From contig JACVVK020000092.1 in NCBI GenBank assembly GCA_018292915.2, positions 1,536,001 to 1,600,000 on the forward strand: DNA of 64,000 nt, read 5' to 3'. How positions within the stretch are numbered: position 1 is the first letter of the stretch; every line of letters begins with the position of its first letter. A program made the translations under genes and the position numbers. This DNA comes from Batillaria attramentaria. Taxonomy: Eukaryota; Mollusca; Gastropoda; Batillariidae. This document shows positions 11,816 to 24,356 of this stretch, one piece after another. The notes below the pieces were generated by a model, which saw only the letters and a list, made by a program, of their open reading frames with translations, did no database searches and was not told the DNA's origin.

Positions 11816-12184
11816 AAGCTGACAGTAAACCTCGGCGACTGAACTGGTTGTGTGTGACCGACATACTGTCGCCGGTGTACTTTGCAGTTTGCACTACCTT
11901 GTACCAAAGTTATACGTATATAGCAAATTTATTTATTTTTCTATTTAAAAAAAAAAAAAATGAGCCGTGTAGCGTTTCGAATTTCTAGCTGCGTCAGGCC
12001 ACTGTCACATGTTCTGTCGTTATCAGCATATAATGACATAGGGAGAATTATACACATGATCGCCTCGGAGCTTAGAAGTAGGAGAGCCTACTTCGCAGCG
12101 ACAACTGAATCAAGGTCACACCGCACACAGTTACCGTTGTGTCGACGCGGCAAACCTTACGGGACGTTTGTATCAACCCAGAAA

Positions 12185-12905
12185 ATGGAAGACGAGCTGA
12201 AAGCCGCTTGGGGTGAGGCGTGTACGAAATACACGATCCACGAAGAAACACTGTCGTACTTTCGAAAGTTGAAAGCACTCGGCACCAAGGCATACGAAGA
12301 CTCGTCACCAGAGGAAATCAGAGGGCAGCTGCTGCGACGTGCCGATCTCTTTGCCGGCTGTGCCAATTTCACCGGTTCAGAACAGGAGTACACTGTACCA
12401 GGTGAAGAAAATAAAGGCGGTAAGTAAAACAGACACTTTGCTTAGCTTGAATTATGTGATACTTACACAGGCCGCTCTCCCCCGTCCATCCCGCCACCCC
12501 CCCCCCCACCTTCCCCTTCCGGCTACCCCCCCTCCCCTCCCCCACCCCGGCCACCCCTTCGGCCATTTTCCCCGCGTCGCAGCCTCCGAGTGGCACCGGC
12601 TGAGAATTATTTCATCTTACTTCATTTATGAGGGCGTCCGCTGTACGGAGGAAGAAGAACAAGGCTACTATTTACGGGTGGGACGCGAATAAAGATGTTG
12701 TGTTTTTGTTTTGTTGTTTTGCATTAAAACCACTGGTCCTGCCATTGGGGCAAGTACAGGGGCCTAAACTGATGCAGAGACATATATATGTTATGTATGT
12801 CTCTGACTGATGTAATACAACAGTTCGCAACTACAAGCCCTTTGCGAACTGAAGTCAGTGAAGACTGAAACCCGCAATGTCACAGTCTTGCCCCCCCCCC
12901 CCCCC

Positions 12906-12971
<66 letters not shown>

Positions 12972-13086
12972 CTGACACACACACAAACGACCATCATGAT
13001 AACTCTTGAGCCAGTCAGTCCGGCAGAGTAAAAAATTAATGCCGTCTACTATGATCATTCTACTCATGTGAAGTGTGTGTGTGCGC

Positions 13087-13117
<31 letters not shown>

Positions 13118-16100
13118 TAGTCGGTGTATCGGTGTCCGTGTACAAGCCAGCCGACGTGTGCCGAGTGCCCACCATACTTGTCTATTTTCACGGTGGTGGA
13201 CTGGTGGCTGGCAGCAGGAACATCCCACAACCATTCCTCAAGAATCTGGCAAGGTAGCAATTGACTGATATACAATACATCAAAATCGTAACTGAAATCG
13301 GGTTACCTAAGACTGATCAGTGATGACTGACTCGGCTCGGGGAGCACCCAAAATCTTTAAAATTGAAAACCGTCCCGCGATCACTGAGTCACTTTGATTT
13401 ATTGCATCACTATGCTTGCCGGCCACTGACAGGCTAACTGAGCAAATATTCTGTTGTAAGCTTGTAACGGCCAGTCATCTATCTCAGTCAGGTAGTTCCG
13501 CGGAACGTGCGTGCGTGCGTTTCAGTGCGTTTTCATTTAAACCACATTAAACTACTACCGTCAGTGCTGATGGGGCTACTAGGTTTCGCCTTTATTTCTT
13601 ACTACATGTATTTGGAATGGGTTGGGTATTTCCCCTCGTTCCAGTCGTGCCCGGTGTATGGTGGTGAACGTGGAGTATCGTCTGGCACCAGAACACAAGG
13701 CTCCTGCCGCTTTTGACGACTGTCGCGCCGCCACGCGGTGGGTGCTGCAGAACAAGACTCGGATAGGTGAGAACAAGAACCGGTATTAGTTCAAGGTCTA
13801 GCTGACAGTTGGTTAGTTTTTGACTAAAACTTTGTGGATTTAGGTATGAGCCAAGTCGGACCTAAGCTCGGCCGGAACGCCATCAACTTCTTTTGGTTCC
13901 AGGTGATTCAAGCTGGGGACGGGGACCGAGGAGGCTTGAAAAGGAGATCATTGGACTGACGGGGCAGAACAAGAATATTTTTTAAAAGTAAAGAACCCTC
14001 TCACCCACCCTCCCCACCACCACTGCTTAACAACCACTTCAGTTACTGACTAGGACTAATCCAAGAGAGGTGGCCGTATTGATATCAGTGAAGAGCCAGG
14101 TTAAAAAAAAAATAATGTGCAGGTGGTCACGTGGACAGTCAGGTGGGTGTGGCTGGGGACAGCGCAGGGGGTCAACTGGCGGCCAGCATCACGCATGATG
14201 TCACTGGACTCGCCTTCCAGGTACGCGCCCATATGCAATCCCGGAGCATAAGTTTTCCCTAGCATGTATAAGCATCGCAAAGCCCCAGATACACTGACAA
14301 AATGTCACTGACTACAGGAGGGACCCAGGCTTCGGGTTATGTGCTTAGATGTCTGATTTGTAATTATTTACACCGATTTTGTGTTCCATTTATACTGATT
14401 CATGTACGAGTAGTTGAATTTAAAACAAACACACACACAAAACTACTTGACGGACATGGTAATGGTTGTCGCCTTCCCAGTACTGACTGACTGACTGACT
14501 GCCTTTTTCGCAAACGACTTTTCCAGACGGGAGCACATCACTGAGATAAACACTTTCCAAGTCATCCCCCGTGCAGTCAGTGAGGGGCACAGTACCCCTC
14601 TCTCCTCAAGTTCTGCCGCTATGCCTTATTATTGTTTGCTCACGTTTCAGATATTAGTGTACCCGGTCACGGACGTGTCTCAGAATACACCATCCTACAG
14701 AGAGTTTGTCAAAACACCGGGGCTGAACGCCGTCGGGATGAGATGGTATGGCTTTGCATAAGAACTTGAGAACAAAACAGCTTCCATTGCCGGCCTAGAC
14801 TGTAAACGTGAATGCCTTTCAAACTCAACACCCTAGCGGCTTTCAGACACTCAATCCAACTTCGACACAGCTGACGGTTTCAGTTGATGTGAATATCAGT
14901 AACATTTTTCATACTCTTATTCTGAGCTTTCAATTCTCAACGGCTGATGCGTTTGTCAGGCATACAACAACGCTGTGGAAAACTCTTCATCGAATACGCT
15001 TAATCCGTGCATCATTATCACTAGTCGCTTGGGACAGAATGTAGCACTGATCTGGAACCATCGTGGTGACTCTAGTTGGTTTATACGCTGTACCACGGAA
15101 GTTCAGTGCACGTACTGAGCAGACGACGTTGATTTGGTTGCGGACTGAAGACCAGCTAGAAGGCGCTAATCATTTTTGTGGCTATTTTTGAAAAAGATTT
15201 GCCAAGTCCCAGTCAGTCTGTTCAGGAATGAACCGTAGGCCGCTCAAAGAAAGGCCGAGTATATTTCTCAAATAGTAAACGCCGCAAAGTCAGGAAAACT
15301 GTGACGGTCGCGATGACTAAACGACTGAAACATCCCAGTTCTGTCTGGCAAACAACATTAATTAGTGCTTTGACAATCAGCAGTTTTCCATCAGTCTCAG
15401 CGGTAAAAATGGAGGTCACGTAAACGTCGTGGCACTGAAACAACCCGTGAAATCTCCACTGATTTCAGAAAATACACGATTTCACTTCAAAGAAAGGTCC
15501 TTACAGACACATCTGAAGCTTCTGATTACTCTGCTCTCAGCTGTTAAGTCAGTGTTTCTTGCGGCTACTTCACCGCCGTGACTGACTGGGATACGGCCCA
15601 TGGAGCAATTTTCTTGCTTGCGTGAAGATAAAATTCAGTTGTATTCAGTACTATTATTATTTGTGTGGTGAAAAAAAAAATGGCCTTCTCACAGGTACAT
15701 ACAACATTTCTTGGCGAACGAAGGTCAGAAAACAGATCCCGTGATCTGCCCCCTACTACGCCCCAGTGCCAGCTTCAAGGGACTACCACCTGCCCTTTGT
15801 ATCCTGGCTGAACTTGACCCGCTCAGGGACGAGGGTCAGGGTAAGAGCACACACCAGAGAGAGAGAGAGACTCCAGACTCAAATTCTTTATTGTTTAGGC
15901 CATTGATCCATCGACAGTTGGGTTCGGGAGCTGTTCCCTGCAGAGCACTGAGCACATGGAACTACAAACAGAGAAAACGGTTATGGAATATAGTGATCGG
16001 CTACTGAATTACATAGCTTCAGCCATTTCCACCCGTAAAGATAACGGCTGTACATACCAGAGAGATGGATAGATAGAGAGAAAGAGAGAGAGAGAGAGAG

Positions 16101-16526
16101 AGAGCACACAGTTCGTTGGATGCCATTGGGGGAAAACTGCCCAAACTGTCAAAAAACAAACAAATAAACAAGCAAAAAACCCCACAAAACAAAACAAAAA
16201 ACAAACAAACAACATCAACAACAAAACCAAAGAAAGAAACAAACCAACCCAGCTGTTTGGAAATGGGTATGCCGAGATAGTTATGTTGAAGAGTTGGAGC
16301 AAACGGGAGTTTTACCCCGGCCCCAAAACTGACGACTGATGTAAAGTATACTAAGAAATGTATGTCTTGCCTGTTACAGCGTATTTTGAGAAACTGGATG
16401 CTGCAGGCGTTTCTACAGAGATTCTTCTGGTCAAAGGAGCTCCCCACGCATTCTTTCTGCTATCAGGTCCGTTTTAATGTGTGTGTGTGTGTGTGTGTGT
16501 GTGACAGTGTGTGTGTGTGTGTGTGA

Positions 16527-16557
<31 letters not shown>

Positions 16558-16707
16558 ATGTTTTTAGGTCGTCAACTGAAATTGTTGTCTATCATAACAG
16601 CAAGCCTAGAGGTGTGTTTGTCCCGTGTTGCAGGCCATTTCAAACAGATTACAAAAGCGCCTCACCAGAAAGTTCAAGAGTTCGTGAAACGGTTCCAGTC
16701 AGACTGA
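12185..16707 (+). CDS. HSL-type alpha/beta hydrolase fold-3 esterase/lipase, active
   Basis: Eight exons: 12185-12419, 13121-13253, 13645-13766, 14123-14220, 14651-14745, 15695-15840, 16380-16466 and 16634-16707 (TGA 16705-16707). All introns are GT-AG and the product has 329 residues. Motifs in order: a helical N-terminal cap, HGGG oxyanion motif in [23 protein letters not shown], nucleophile elbow GDSAGG, acid in ELDPLRDEG, and His in GAPHAFF. This is the arylacetamide-deacetylase / neutral cholesterol ester hydrolase type (Pfam Abhydrolase_3); the substrate cannot be read from sequence. The frame is open upstream to an ATG at 11960, which would add 75 Arg-rich residues. I prefer 12185 because exon 1 is then exactly 235 nt, as in the convergent paralog at 21599-32277. 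A (GT)n tract ends in the acceptor of exon 2. Confidence 0.93.
12905..13118. repeat. (CA)n and (GC)n(GT)n microsatellites before hydrolase exon 2
   Basis: (CA)n spans 12908-12982. A second tract (GT)(GC)n(GT)n at 13074-13118 ends directly in the TAG acceptor of the exon at 13121. Confidence 0.95.
14990..15470 (+). repeat. Dispersed about 430-bp repeat, copy 1 (hydrolase intron 5)
   Basis: The sequence from GGTGACTCTAGTTGG (about 15065) to about 15460 aligns with 47380-47710 in the same orientation. Shared words include TCTGTTCAGGAAT and CATCTCAGTC-like blocks. No coding potential was seen. It may be an uncharacterised transposon. Confidence 0.6.
16134..16240. repeat. A/C-only low-complexity tract
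   Basis: A run built almost only from A and C (CAAA / CAAAA words) in a hydrolase intron, just after an (AG)n tract (16075-16104). Confidence 0.8.
16477..16557. repeat. (GT)n microsatellite
   Basis: Three GT blocks separated by GACA, in the last intron of the plus-strand hydrolase. Confidence 0.95.
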
Positions 16708-17050
16708 ATGACTGACGCTGATGGAAAAGCATCAGCCTTCATGGGAATGCAGTGAACCACCCGTATCCAGAATCTGTCAAAATTTTGTGCAACCTGCATG
16801 GTGTGCACATCAGCGTCATCGCCTCCTGGCTTCATAGTCCTCTAATTTTCAAAGTTAAGACATACAGAACATCACTCTGACAACGTTTTCTGTCTCTGTC
16901 CAGCCTCTATAAATACTATTGATGTATTCACCTATTCCTTCAGTTTTCCTATGAAGGGGCTGAGTTCAGAACATTTCATCACCTTACCCAAATCAAATGC
17001 CTACCTTCAGAAACTGTCATTATTTTGTGTGTGCGTGCATGCATGCGTGC

Positions 17051-17086
<36 letters not shown>

Positions 17087-18261
17087 CTATTCACAGGTAA
17101 ATGAAGCTTCCCAGAGTCTAAAATTTTCAAGAATTTACGAGAGAGATGACAAACAGTTTATATAGAATTCAACCTAACACACATGCCAAAAAAAAAAAAA
17201 AAAGTTGCACACAGAATACAGTTGATACATGTCTTTATTGTACATTAGTGATGTAACAAATTGTGAGTAAGCTGTTCGTGGATGCACAATAAAGTACACG
17301 TAAACAGGTGTAAAATGTCAATTAAAATACAAAACACAGAAACAAACAAATAATACACAGGTGCCTGGTGTGCAAATATTATGACTATAATTCTGTGACT
17401 TGCACTATCAGTTTCACCGACCACCAAGCGGCACCAAGATCTTCACTGACTGAAATAAAAATTCAATAACAAATTAAACCAACAGGTGCTGAAAGTTAAA
17501 AATACAAATGTCTATGACTGAACTTCTCAACAAACTATGAAAAACCTGTCTAAAAACTCGGTTAAAGTGAAATACAAACAACAACAGAAAAGTTTACTTT
17601 CAACAGTTGTAACACTGAAAACGATATAAAATGTACACGTACAACCAACAATTCACATTGTCTGAGAACGTAAAACCAACAATTCACATTGTCTGAGAAA
17701 CAGCAAAACAAATGCCGACCTTTTCATGAACACAGTGACAAAACAGAAAAACAACATCTGTCTCGGCAATGAAACAACACCTAAACCAGGCACTAACTGA
17801 TCCCATGACACATGCTGAAGCTTGATATTGCACCACGGCTGACTGGAATGCAATAAAACGAAGTCAGGAAAAACAGCAAAGGGGATGAAGGTGGGGAATA
17901 GGGGTGAGAGGGGTGGCTTAATTGGTTCGAACACTACGCAACATGGCAACGTTACACAAGATCAGGGTTTTCGTGGACAGGATCTCAAATGGGTTTCCCA
18001 CTGAACACAATTCATTTGTTTGAAGTCAGAAATCTTTGCAGAGTGTATCAAGGTAAGACCAAGTAACAAGTTTACAACAGCGAATCTGTCAAATGCACAA
18101 ACTCTGTTCCTCCAGTTCCTTGTGACTTTGAGAAGTGAAGAATTACAATGTACTTGTAAAAATCTTATCAAAACGCACAAGTGTCAAGTAAACTTATGAC
18201 TACATAGTAAACACAGTCCAATGACTTGACATCAGATGCATGCGTACAACTCTGTGAATGA

Positions 18262-18353
18262 TTAACTCTTTGACGACGGAGCGCAATTTCTGACACACGA
18301 TTTCCTATAGGAAATCGTGTGTCAGAAATTGCGCTCCGTCGTCAAAGAGTTAA
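18262..18353. repeat. Perfect 92-bp palindrome bounded by TTAA (possible piggyBac-like MITE)
   Basis: The arms 18262-18307 and 18308-18353 are exact reverse complements (46 nt each) with no spacer. The palindrome starts TTAACTCTTTGACGACGG and ends with the complement, so TTAA sits at both edges. TTAA is the target site of piggyBac-type elements, which also have CYCTTT-like ends. The origin is inference. In RNA it would form a long perfect hairpin. Confidence 0.85.
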
Positions 18354-19380
18354 AAGAAAGAAAAAATCCAGGTACAATGCTGGTTAGAAGAAACCCAAAA
18401 TAGTGCCATCAACTTTGTCTTGTTCCCTTTCAAATTACCAGCACTAGTAAGTTAGTGATGCCGACAGAAGAGACTTGCCAATAGATGTTTTTTTGTCAGT
18501 ATTCTCGATGATGTCTGCGTGTGTGTCTGTGAAAGAGAGAGAATATGAGAATGAACAACCTTTGTTTATTCCCAGAGAAGACAGCGGCACTGAAAAACTC
18601 TCAGTATGCATATCGCACCACTCTGCACCAATTCCTGGACTTTTTTTTCTCTTCTCTCAGTCACACTCCCCAGAACCAGCTTCAACTCCTGTTTGTGGGG
18701 TGTGTCAACTTTGAAGCAAAATGTCTGAACACTATAAATGGGGAACTGCACCACACAATATGTTACAGTTATCAACACATATTGTCACAAGGCTAGAAAA
18801 AGACACCTAACAAGCACAATATTGTAAAATCCTTTCAACACACAGCATGACTGATTTAAAAAAAAAAAAAAAATCATCGGATATTGCTGTTATGTAATGA
18901 GCACTTGCATGGTGTAGGAATTGATATTACAAAAAGTTGTGACGAGGAACTCCAAATCCAGTCAAATGAGCACCCATGGTTTTCTTTCAGAAACCATTTT
19001 CTTTCCTTTTTTTTTTCCCCACCCACTCTTAAAAAAAATCTGCCACATGAAATATACCCAGTGCTTTCCTCTACAACAGGAAAATTGCACTCACACAAAT
19101 TTCAATGCTACTGATATGACACATCTGTGATGTTCTGGCAGTGTTAGTGGGAGTACATGTATAAAAGACCCAGAAAAAACAAGCCAATACTGTCATATTT
19201 GTAAGTGATTACAAACAGTACGAGGATAAAATGTACCATGGTCAAGAAGTATTACAAAGCCACAGGCTGATTAAATACACACAAAGCATAAAACATCACA
19301 TAATCGTGCGCAAAGAAGGATCGCACACACATTCTTACCACCTGAATATTATAATTACCAATACACACTTTCACCAGTGG

Positions 19381-20281
19381 ACAACAGTCACTATTATACA
19401 GGAAGTGTCACATGCAGACAAGACATACAGCTCCGACTATATGTAAAAACAGTTTAGGCAGTCAACAGGGACAACAGTCTCTATTATACAGGAAGTGTCA
19501 CATGCAGACAAGACATACAGCTCCGACTATATGTAAAAACAGTTTAGGCAGTCAACAGGGACAACAGTCACTATTATACAGGAAGTGTCACATGCAGACA
19601 AGACATACAGCTCCGACTATATGTAAAAACAGTTTAGGCAGTCAACAGGGACAACAGTCACTATTATACAGGAAGTGTCACATGCAGACAAGACATACAG
19701 CTCCGACTATATGTAAAAACAGTTTAGGCAGTCAACAGGGACAACAGTCACTATTATACAGGAAGTGTTACATGCAGACAAGACATACAGCTCTGACTAT
19801 ATGTAAAAACAGTTTAGGCAGTCAACAGGGACAACAGTCTCTATTATACAGGAAGTGTCACATGCAGACAAGACATACAGCTCCGACTATTATGTAAAAA
19901 CAGTTTAGGCAGTCAACAGGGACAACAGTCTCTATTATACAGGAAGTGTCACATGCAGACAAGACATACAGCTCCGACTATATGTAAAAACAGTTTAGGC
20001 AGTCAACAGGGACAACAGTCACTATTATACAGGAAGTGTTACATGCAGACAAGACATACAGCTCCGACTATATGTAAAAACAGTTTAGGCAGTCAACAGG
20101 GACAACAGTCTCTATTATACAGGAAGTGTTACATGCAGACAAGACATACAGCTCCGACTATTATGTAAAAACAGTTTAGGCAGTCAACAGGGACAACAGT
20201 CACTATTATACAGGAAGTGTTACATGCAGACAAGACATACAGCTCCGACTATATGTAAAAACAGTTTAGGCAGTCAACAGG
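19381..20281. repeat. Tandem array, 10 copies of a 90-bp unit
   Basis: Units start at 19381, 19471, 19561, 19651, 19741, 19831, 19922, 20012, 20102 and 20193. Two units are 91 bp because of one extra T in CTATTATG. Copies differ at only a few positions: GTCA/GTCT after ACAACA, GTCACATG/GTTACATG, and one CTCCGAC/CTCTGAC. Because 90 is divisible by three, a false open frame runs through it. Confidence 0.97.
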
Positions 20282-20382
20282 CTACGAGAGCTTAGGTGAA
20301 AACAAAGCGGTCAACAGCACTGAGACGTGGTTAGGATGTGGATGAGAAGTACACTGTACAGCCTCGTTTTGACTGACACGAG

Positions 20383-20560
20383 TGGGTGGGTGGGTGGGTG
20401 GGTGTTTAAGGGTTTAACGTCCTTTTCCACCACATAGGGTGATATCAAAGACGGGGCAACGATGAAAAAGCCAGCACAATATTTGGCCCCAGCCGGAATC
20501 GAACTCACGACCCGAGCATTAGAAGTCCAACGCTCTACCATTCGACCACCCCGGCTCCCC
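20383..20560 (-). mobile_element. tRNA-derived SINE, family 1, full copy with 13-bp TSD
   Basis: Same family as 3223-3391, in reverse orientation. The tRNA-like head is at 20490-20560 and the (CCCA)n tail appears as GGGTGGGTG on the plus strand (20384-20403). It is flanked by a perfect TGACTGACACGAG at 20370-20382 and 20561-20573. Confidence 0.9.
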
Positions 20561-21598
20561 TGACTGACACGAGCGCCTGCCTCGATGGTATGTTCAGCTG
20601 ATACAAAGGGCTGATTGTCCAAATCACTAACAAAGCAGAACAAAGATGAACTGCATGAAATGTAAAACATGCCAACTATATCATTGCACACCATGCAATA
20701 TAAGTTGAGATATATAACTTGCTTTTCATTGTTCCAGAAGTGTGGGAAATTGAGATATAATAGTTATGCAGTTTCAACATACCAGTACCTTGAATCTGAG
20801 AAAAGCTCAAAAGAACTACTGAAAGCATGTTAAAGTGAGCTATTCTCACAATCAAGTTACGCCCAACTTGCCCAGAGACGTGTATGTTGCTCTTGGGCGT
20901 CTGCGTTTATGTAAATTGCAAAGGGGGCAGCACTCACAGGCACCACCTAGTGCTCTCTCTCTCTCACACACATGCACACGCACTTCTGCAAGTGGCATTT
21001 CGATGGCAGACAAAGCAATTAAAACGAAAAGGCATACATTTTTAAAATACATCGTACATACAAAACAAATCCCATCTTACAAATACACGTATGAGAATGT
21101 GAGCAAATATTTTGGAAGCAAGTATACTAGTTCATACAAGATATATGTTTTGTCAGTGAGAACTGCCAGTGCTGGAAAGACTATCTATTGATAACACTGT
21201 ACATTTTCTATTTAATCAGATGGGCGATAATAACTTTTGCAGACGCATGAACTAGCACTAATGCACTGTGAACATGGTACATAATCATACCATTCCAGTA
21301 AGGACCAGCATTATATACCACAATCACGTGGTGACAAAAACAAAGGATTTCAAAGCAACTGCAAACAAGCGGACTACACGAAAAATCGTACACATATGGT
21401 GACATGTTAACTTTCACTTAGTTTCAGATACACCTTTCTTGCATAACGACCAGAAAAAAAACAAAGGCCTTTTCATGTTTGTTTCCTTCTTCTTCCTTTT
21501 GTTTTGGCAAGAAAACAGCCGCATTGTTCCATGTGCTTGCCTACTGGTTGGTGTTTGGTTTATGATGTTCTTCAGTAAGCCCCTGCTGCCAGTCTCGC

Positions 21599-24311
21599 TC
21601 ATGATGTCCCGTGTTTCTTCATGAAGCTTGTTATCTTGTCTAGTGCGCGTCTCGATGTCTCCTTGAAGTGTCCTGAAAGGACGACAGTTGAGGTAATTAC
21701 TGCACAATACATATTTTACACTTGAAGTGTCCTGAAAAAAGGACAGTTGAGGTAATTACTGCACAATGTATATTTTACATAGAAACTTGCAGAAAAGAAA
21801 AAAATCTGTGCAGTTAGGTGCGTTTTGGTATGATATAATATTATGTGCTTCAGAAGAGACAACAGTTTATCGTGGGGAGGAAAATTTTAGTCAAAAGTGG
21901 AAATTCGCCAAAAGGTGGAAGATTTTACACCGTGATGTGTGAACGCCAAAGGGAGGAGTAGCCTTCATGTGCCTGACAGATAGTGAAGGTATGTTACCTG
22001 GCTGTGAGAAGAAGCCGTGGACGGTGCCTTTCATCAACATACTCTCCACTTCTATTCCCGCCTCTTTCATCTTCTTCTTGTATTCTGCACAGTCATTAAG
22101 GACACAGTCATGTTCCACTACTTCTCACAGCTGTGAAACTACATGTACACATTACTAAAAGTGAAAACTGGAATGAGGTTTGCCAGAGACACCAGCAATT
22201 GATACACGGAGCAGTTGCAAGATGAGGCAGGGGAGGCAACTCACTAGCGGCTGGTTTTACATAAATAGGCTCATGTTTTTCAAACCTTCCACCGAAATAA
22301 GGTGCTTTGAACTGATAAATGTTAAATCGCATTCAGACATTCAGAGTATAAGGAGTCTTACAAGAGCTAGCAAGAAGAATTGAGGACTTACAATGCTTTT
22401 ATTAGAACTTGAAATTTAAGCACTAATAACTTCTTAAATACAGGAAAAACAGCTCTGAATGAGGATAGCGAACAACAAAGTCATGTCAATGTTGGTACAA
22501 CTAAAGATCGTTCTCACATCTCTAATACTTAATGTGGAGCTTGAATGAGTGCTGACACAATTTGTTGTATTGACACGGCTTAGATGTTCTCTATCCACTC
22601 TCAGAAAGTCTACTTTCTCCTTTCAGCATCACTAGTGAGGCTTAACTCAATCACTGCAGTGACATCTCATTTCCTCTGTTACGTTTGATGATACCCACTC
22701 TGTCCCACGCACGGTTATTAAAAATACTGCTAAAAGTCCAGCACAAGATTGCATGATCTGTAACGTGTAGGGTGATGCCTTCCCTGCCATTTTCGCTATC
22801 ACAGGATAGAAGGCGCTCTTCAGGTTGCCTGCACGTCCTCTCAGCATACATGAATGATGATAATGATAATAATAATAATAAAGACGACTTATAAGGCGCC
22901 TATACATGTAAATGACAGGCTCTAAGCGCCGTACATCATGGGGCGGTCGGTGGTCTAGTGGTTAAGAGACCTGTCACCAATGCGAGAGGTCAGGGGTTCG
23001 AGTCCCACTCGGGGCAAAGAATTTTTCCTTCTCGTATGTGGCACCGTTCATACGGGCCGATCGTCGGGGGTTCTCTCCGGGTACTCCGGCTTCCTCCCCC
23101 TCTGCTTTGGAAATGTTCAGCCCACCAAATTTGAAAAATAAATGCAATTCTAAATTCCGAAATTTCAATAGCTGAGCTGACCCTTCGCACCACGTGATTG
23201 CAATGTGTTTATGTCCGGTGTGTGAGAAAATGCGTGTGATTCGCGTGAGCGTGCGTGTTGGGTTCAGTTCGCGGCGCTTTGAGCCGATTCATAAATTGGG
23301 TAAGGCGCCTATATAATACTCATTATTATTATTATTAACTACATACACCGCACAATAAACAGCTTTCATACACATGCACAGACACACAGGGAACATTTAA
23401 ACAATAACTCTCAACAAGCAGGCTGACATGGTGTGGAAGGGCAGGGTAGATCAGCTATCAGTTTTGAACAGGTGGGTTTTAATACAGCGTTTGAAACTGG
23501 CATTGGACTCTGTGTGTCCAAGTGGTATAATTATATATTTACCGTAACATGCATCCCGTAGAGGATCAATTTCCGCTACGATGATGAGTGCGGGGGGAAG
23601 CCTGGAAAAGTTTGGCTGTAGGAGAGGGGACACTCGCACATTCATCATTTCTTCTGCAGCAGTGAGGAATTGCTCCGTGCACCTGCACACACACACATAG
23701 TGACAACTGGTTGAAACTTGATCCTGAACAGCTGGTATGCACAGGAAACTGGCTTGGTTTGACCTTGAGGGTCTCCTCTCTCTCTCTCTCACACACACAA
23801 ACACACACACACACACACACACACAGACACACACACCTGCACACACACATCCACAATTATGCTTGAATGGTAAACTTTTAACTTTAGTTTCGTTAAGTGG
23901 CTACCATTACTGAACTAAGAATAAAACAGACCAAACTCAGACTATACGCACATAATCTGGTATTACGGTTGGCATGGGTCTTTCCTTTCCCCCATCAGTG
24001 TAGTAAGGGACACAGAAACTTGACAATATGAATGATCAAGTGGCAAAAACAAAATCAAACATTGTAATTACTCATTCAGTTAGTTTGTTCAGCTCACCGA
24101 AGGGAATTCTGTCTTCCTAAAAAGTTACGCTTACCAAGTAAGATGCTCTTGGGACTTTAATCCAACGTGGAATTCTTCAACTGACGGCTGTCCAAATCGA
24201 AAGTCTACAAAAGGATAAAGCAGCACCTGCACAGAAACCACAATACATGTACAGTTATGCATATGCCTGGTATAGTCATTGTATAGGATAGGAGGCTGTA
24301 AACAACATGCA

Positions 24312-24356
<45 letters not shown>

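Larger units (their letters stand above)
17053..21598 (-). other. Convergent intergenic space, probably a long 3' UTR of the minus-strand hydrolase
   Basis: No coding exon was recognised between the two convergent hydrolase stops. A minus-strand AATAAA (plus TTTATT 17234-17239) precedes an A-run at 17189-17203. If used, it would give the minus-strand gene a 3' UTR of about 4.4 kb. The stretch contains a 92-bp palindrome, a 10 x 90-bp tandem array and a SINE, listed separately. Usage of this poly-A site is inference. Confidence 0.35.

Noticed and set aside
11960..12184. ATG 75 codons upstream of the chosen hydrolase start
   Set aside because: Open and Arg-rich, so a targeting peptide is possible. 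The start at 12185 gives exon 1 the same 235-nt length as the paralog and the usual family length. Left as an alternative.
19412..20168. Open frames of 161 and 71 residues with a repeated MQTRHTAPTICKN-type peptide
   Set aside because: They are a by-product of the 90-bp tandem array, whose unit length is divisible by three. No splice context or homology.
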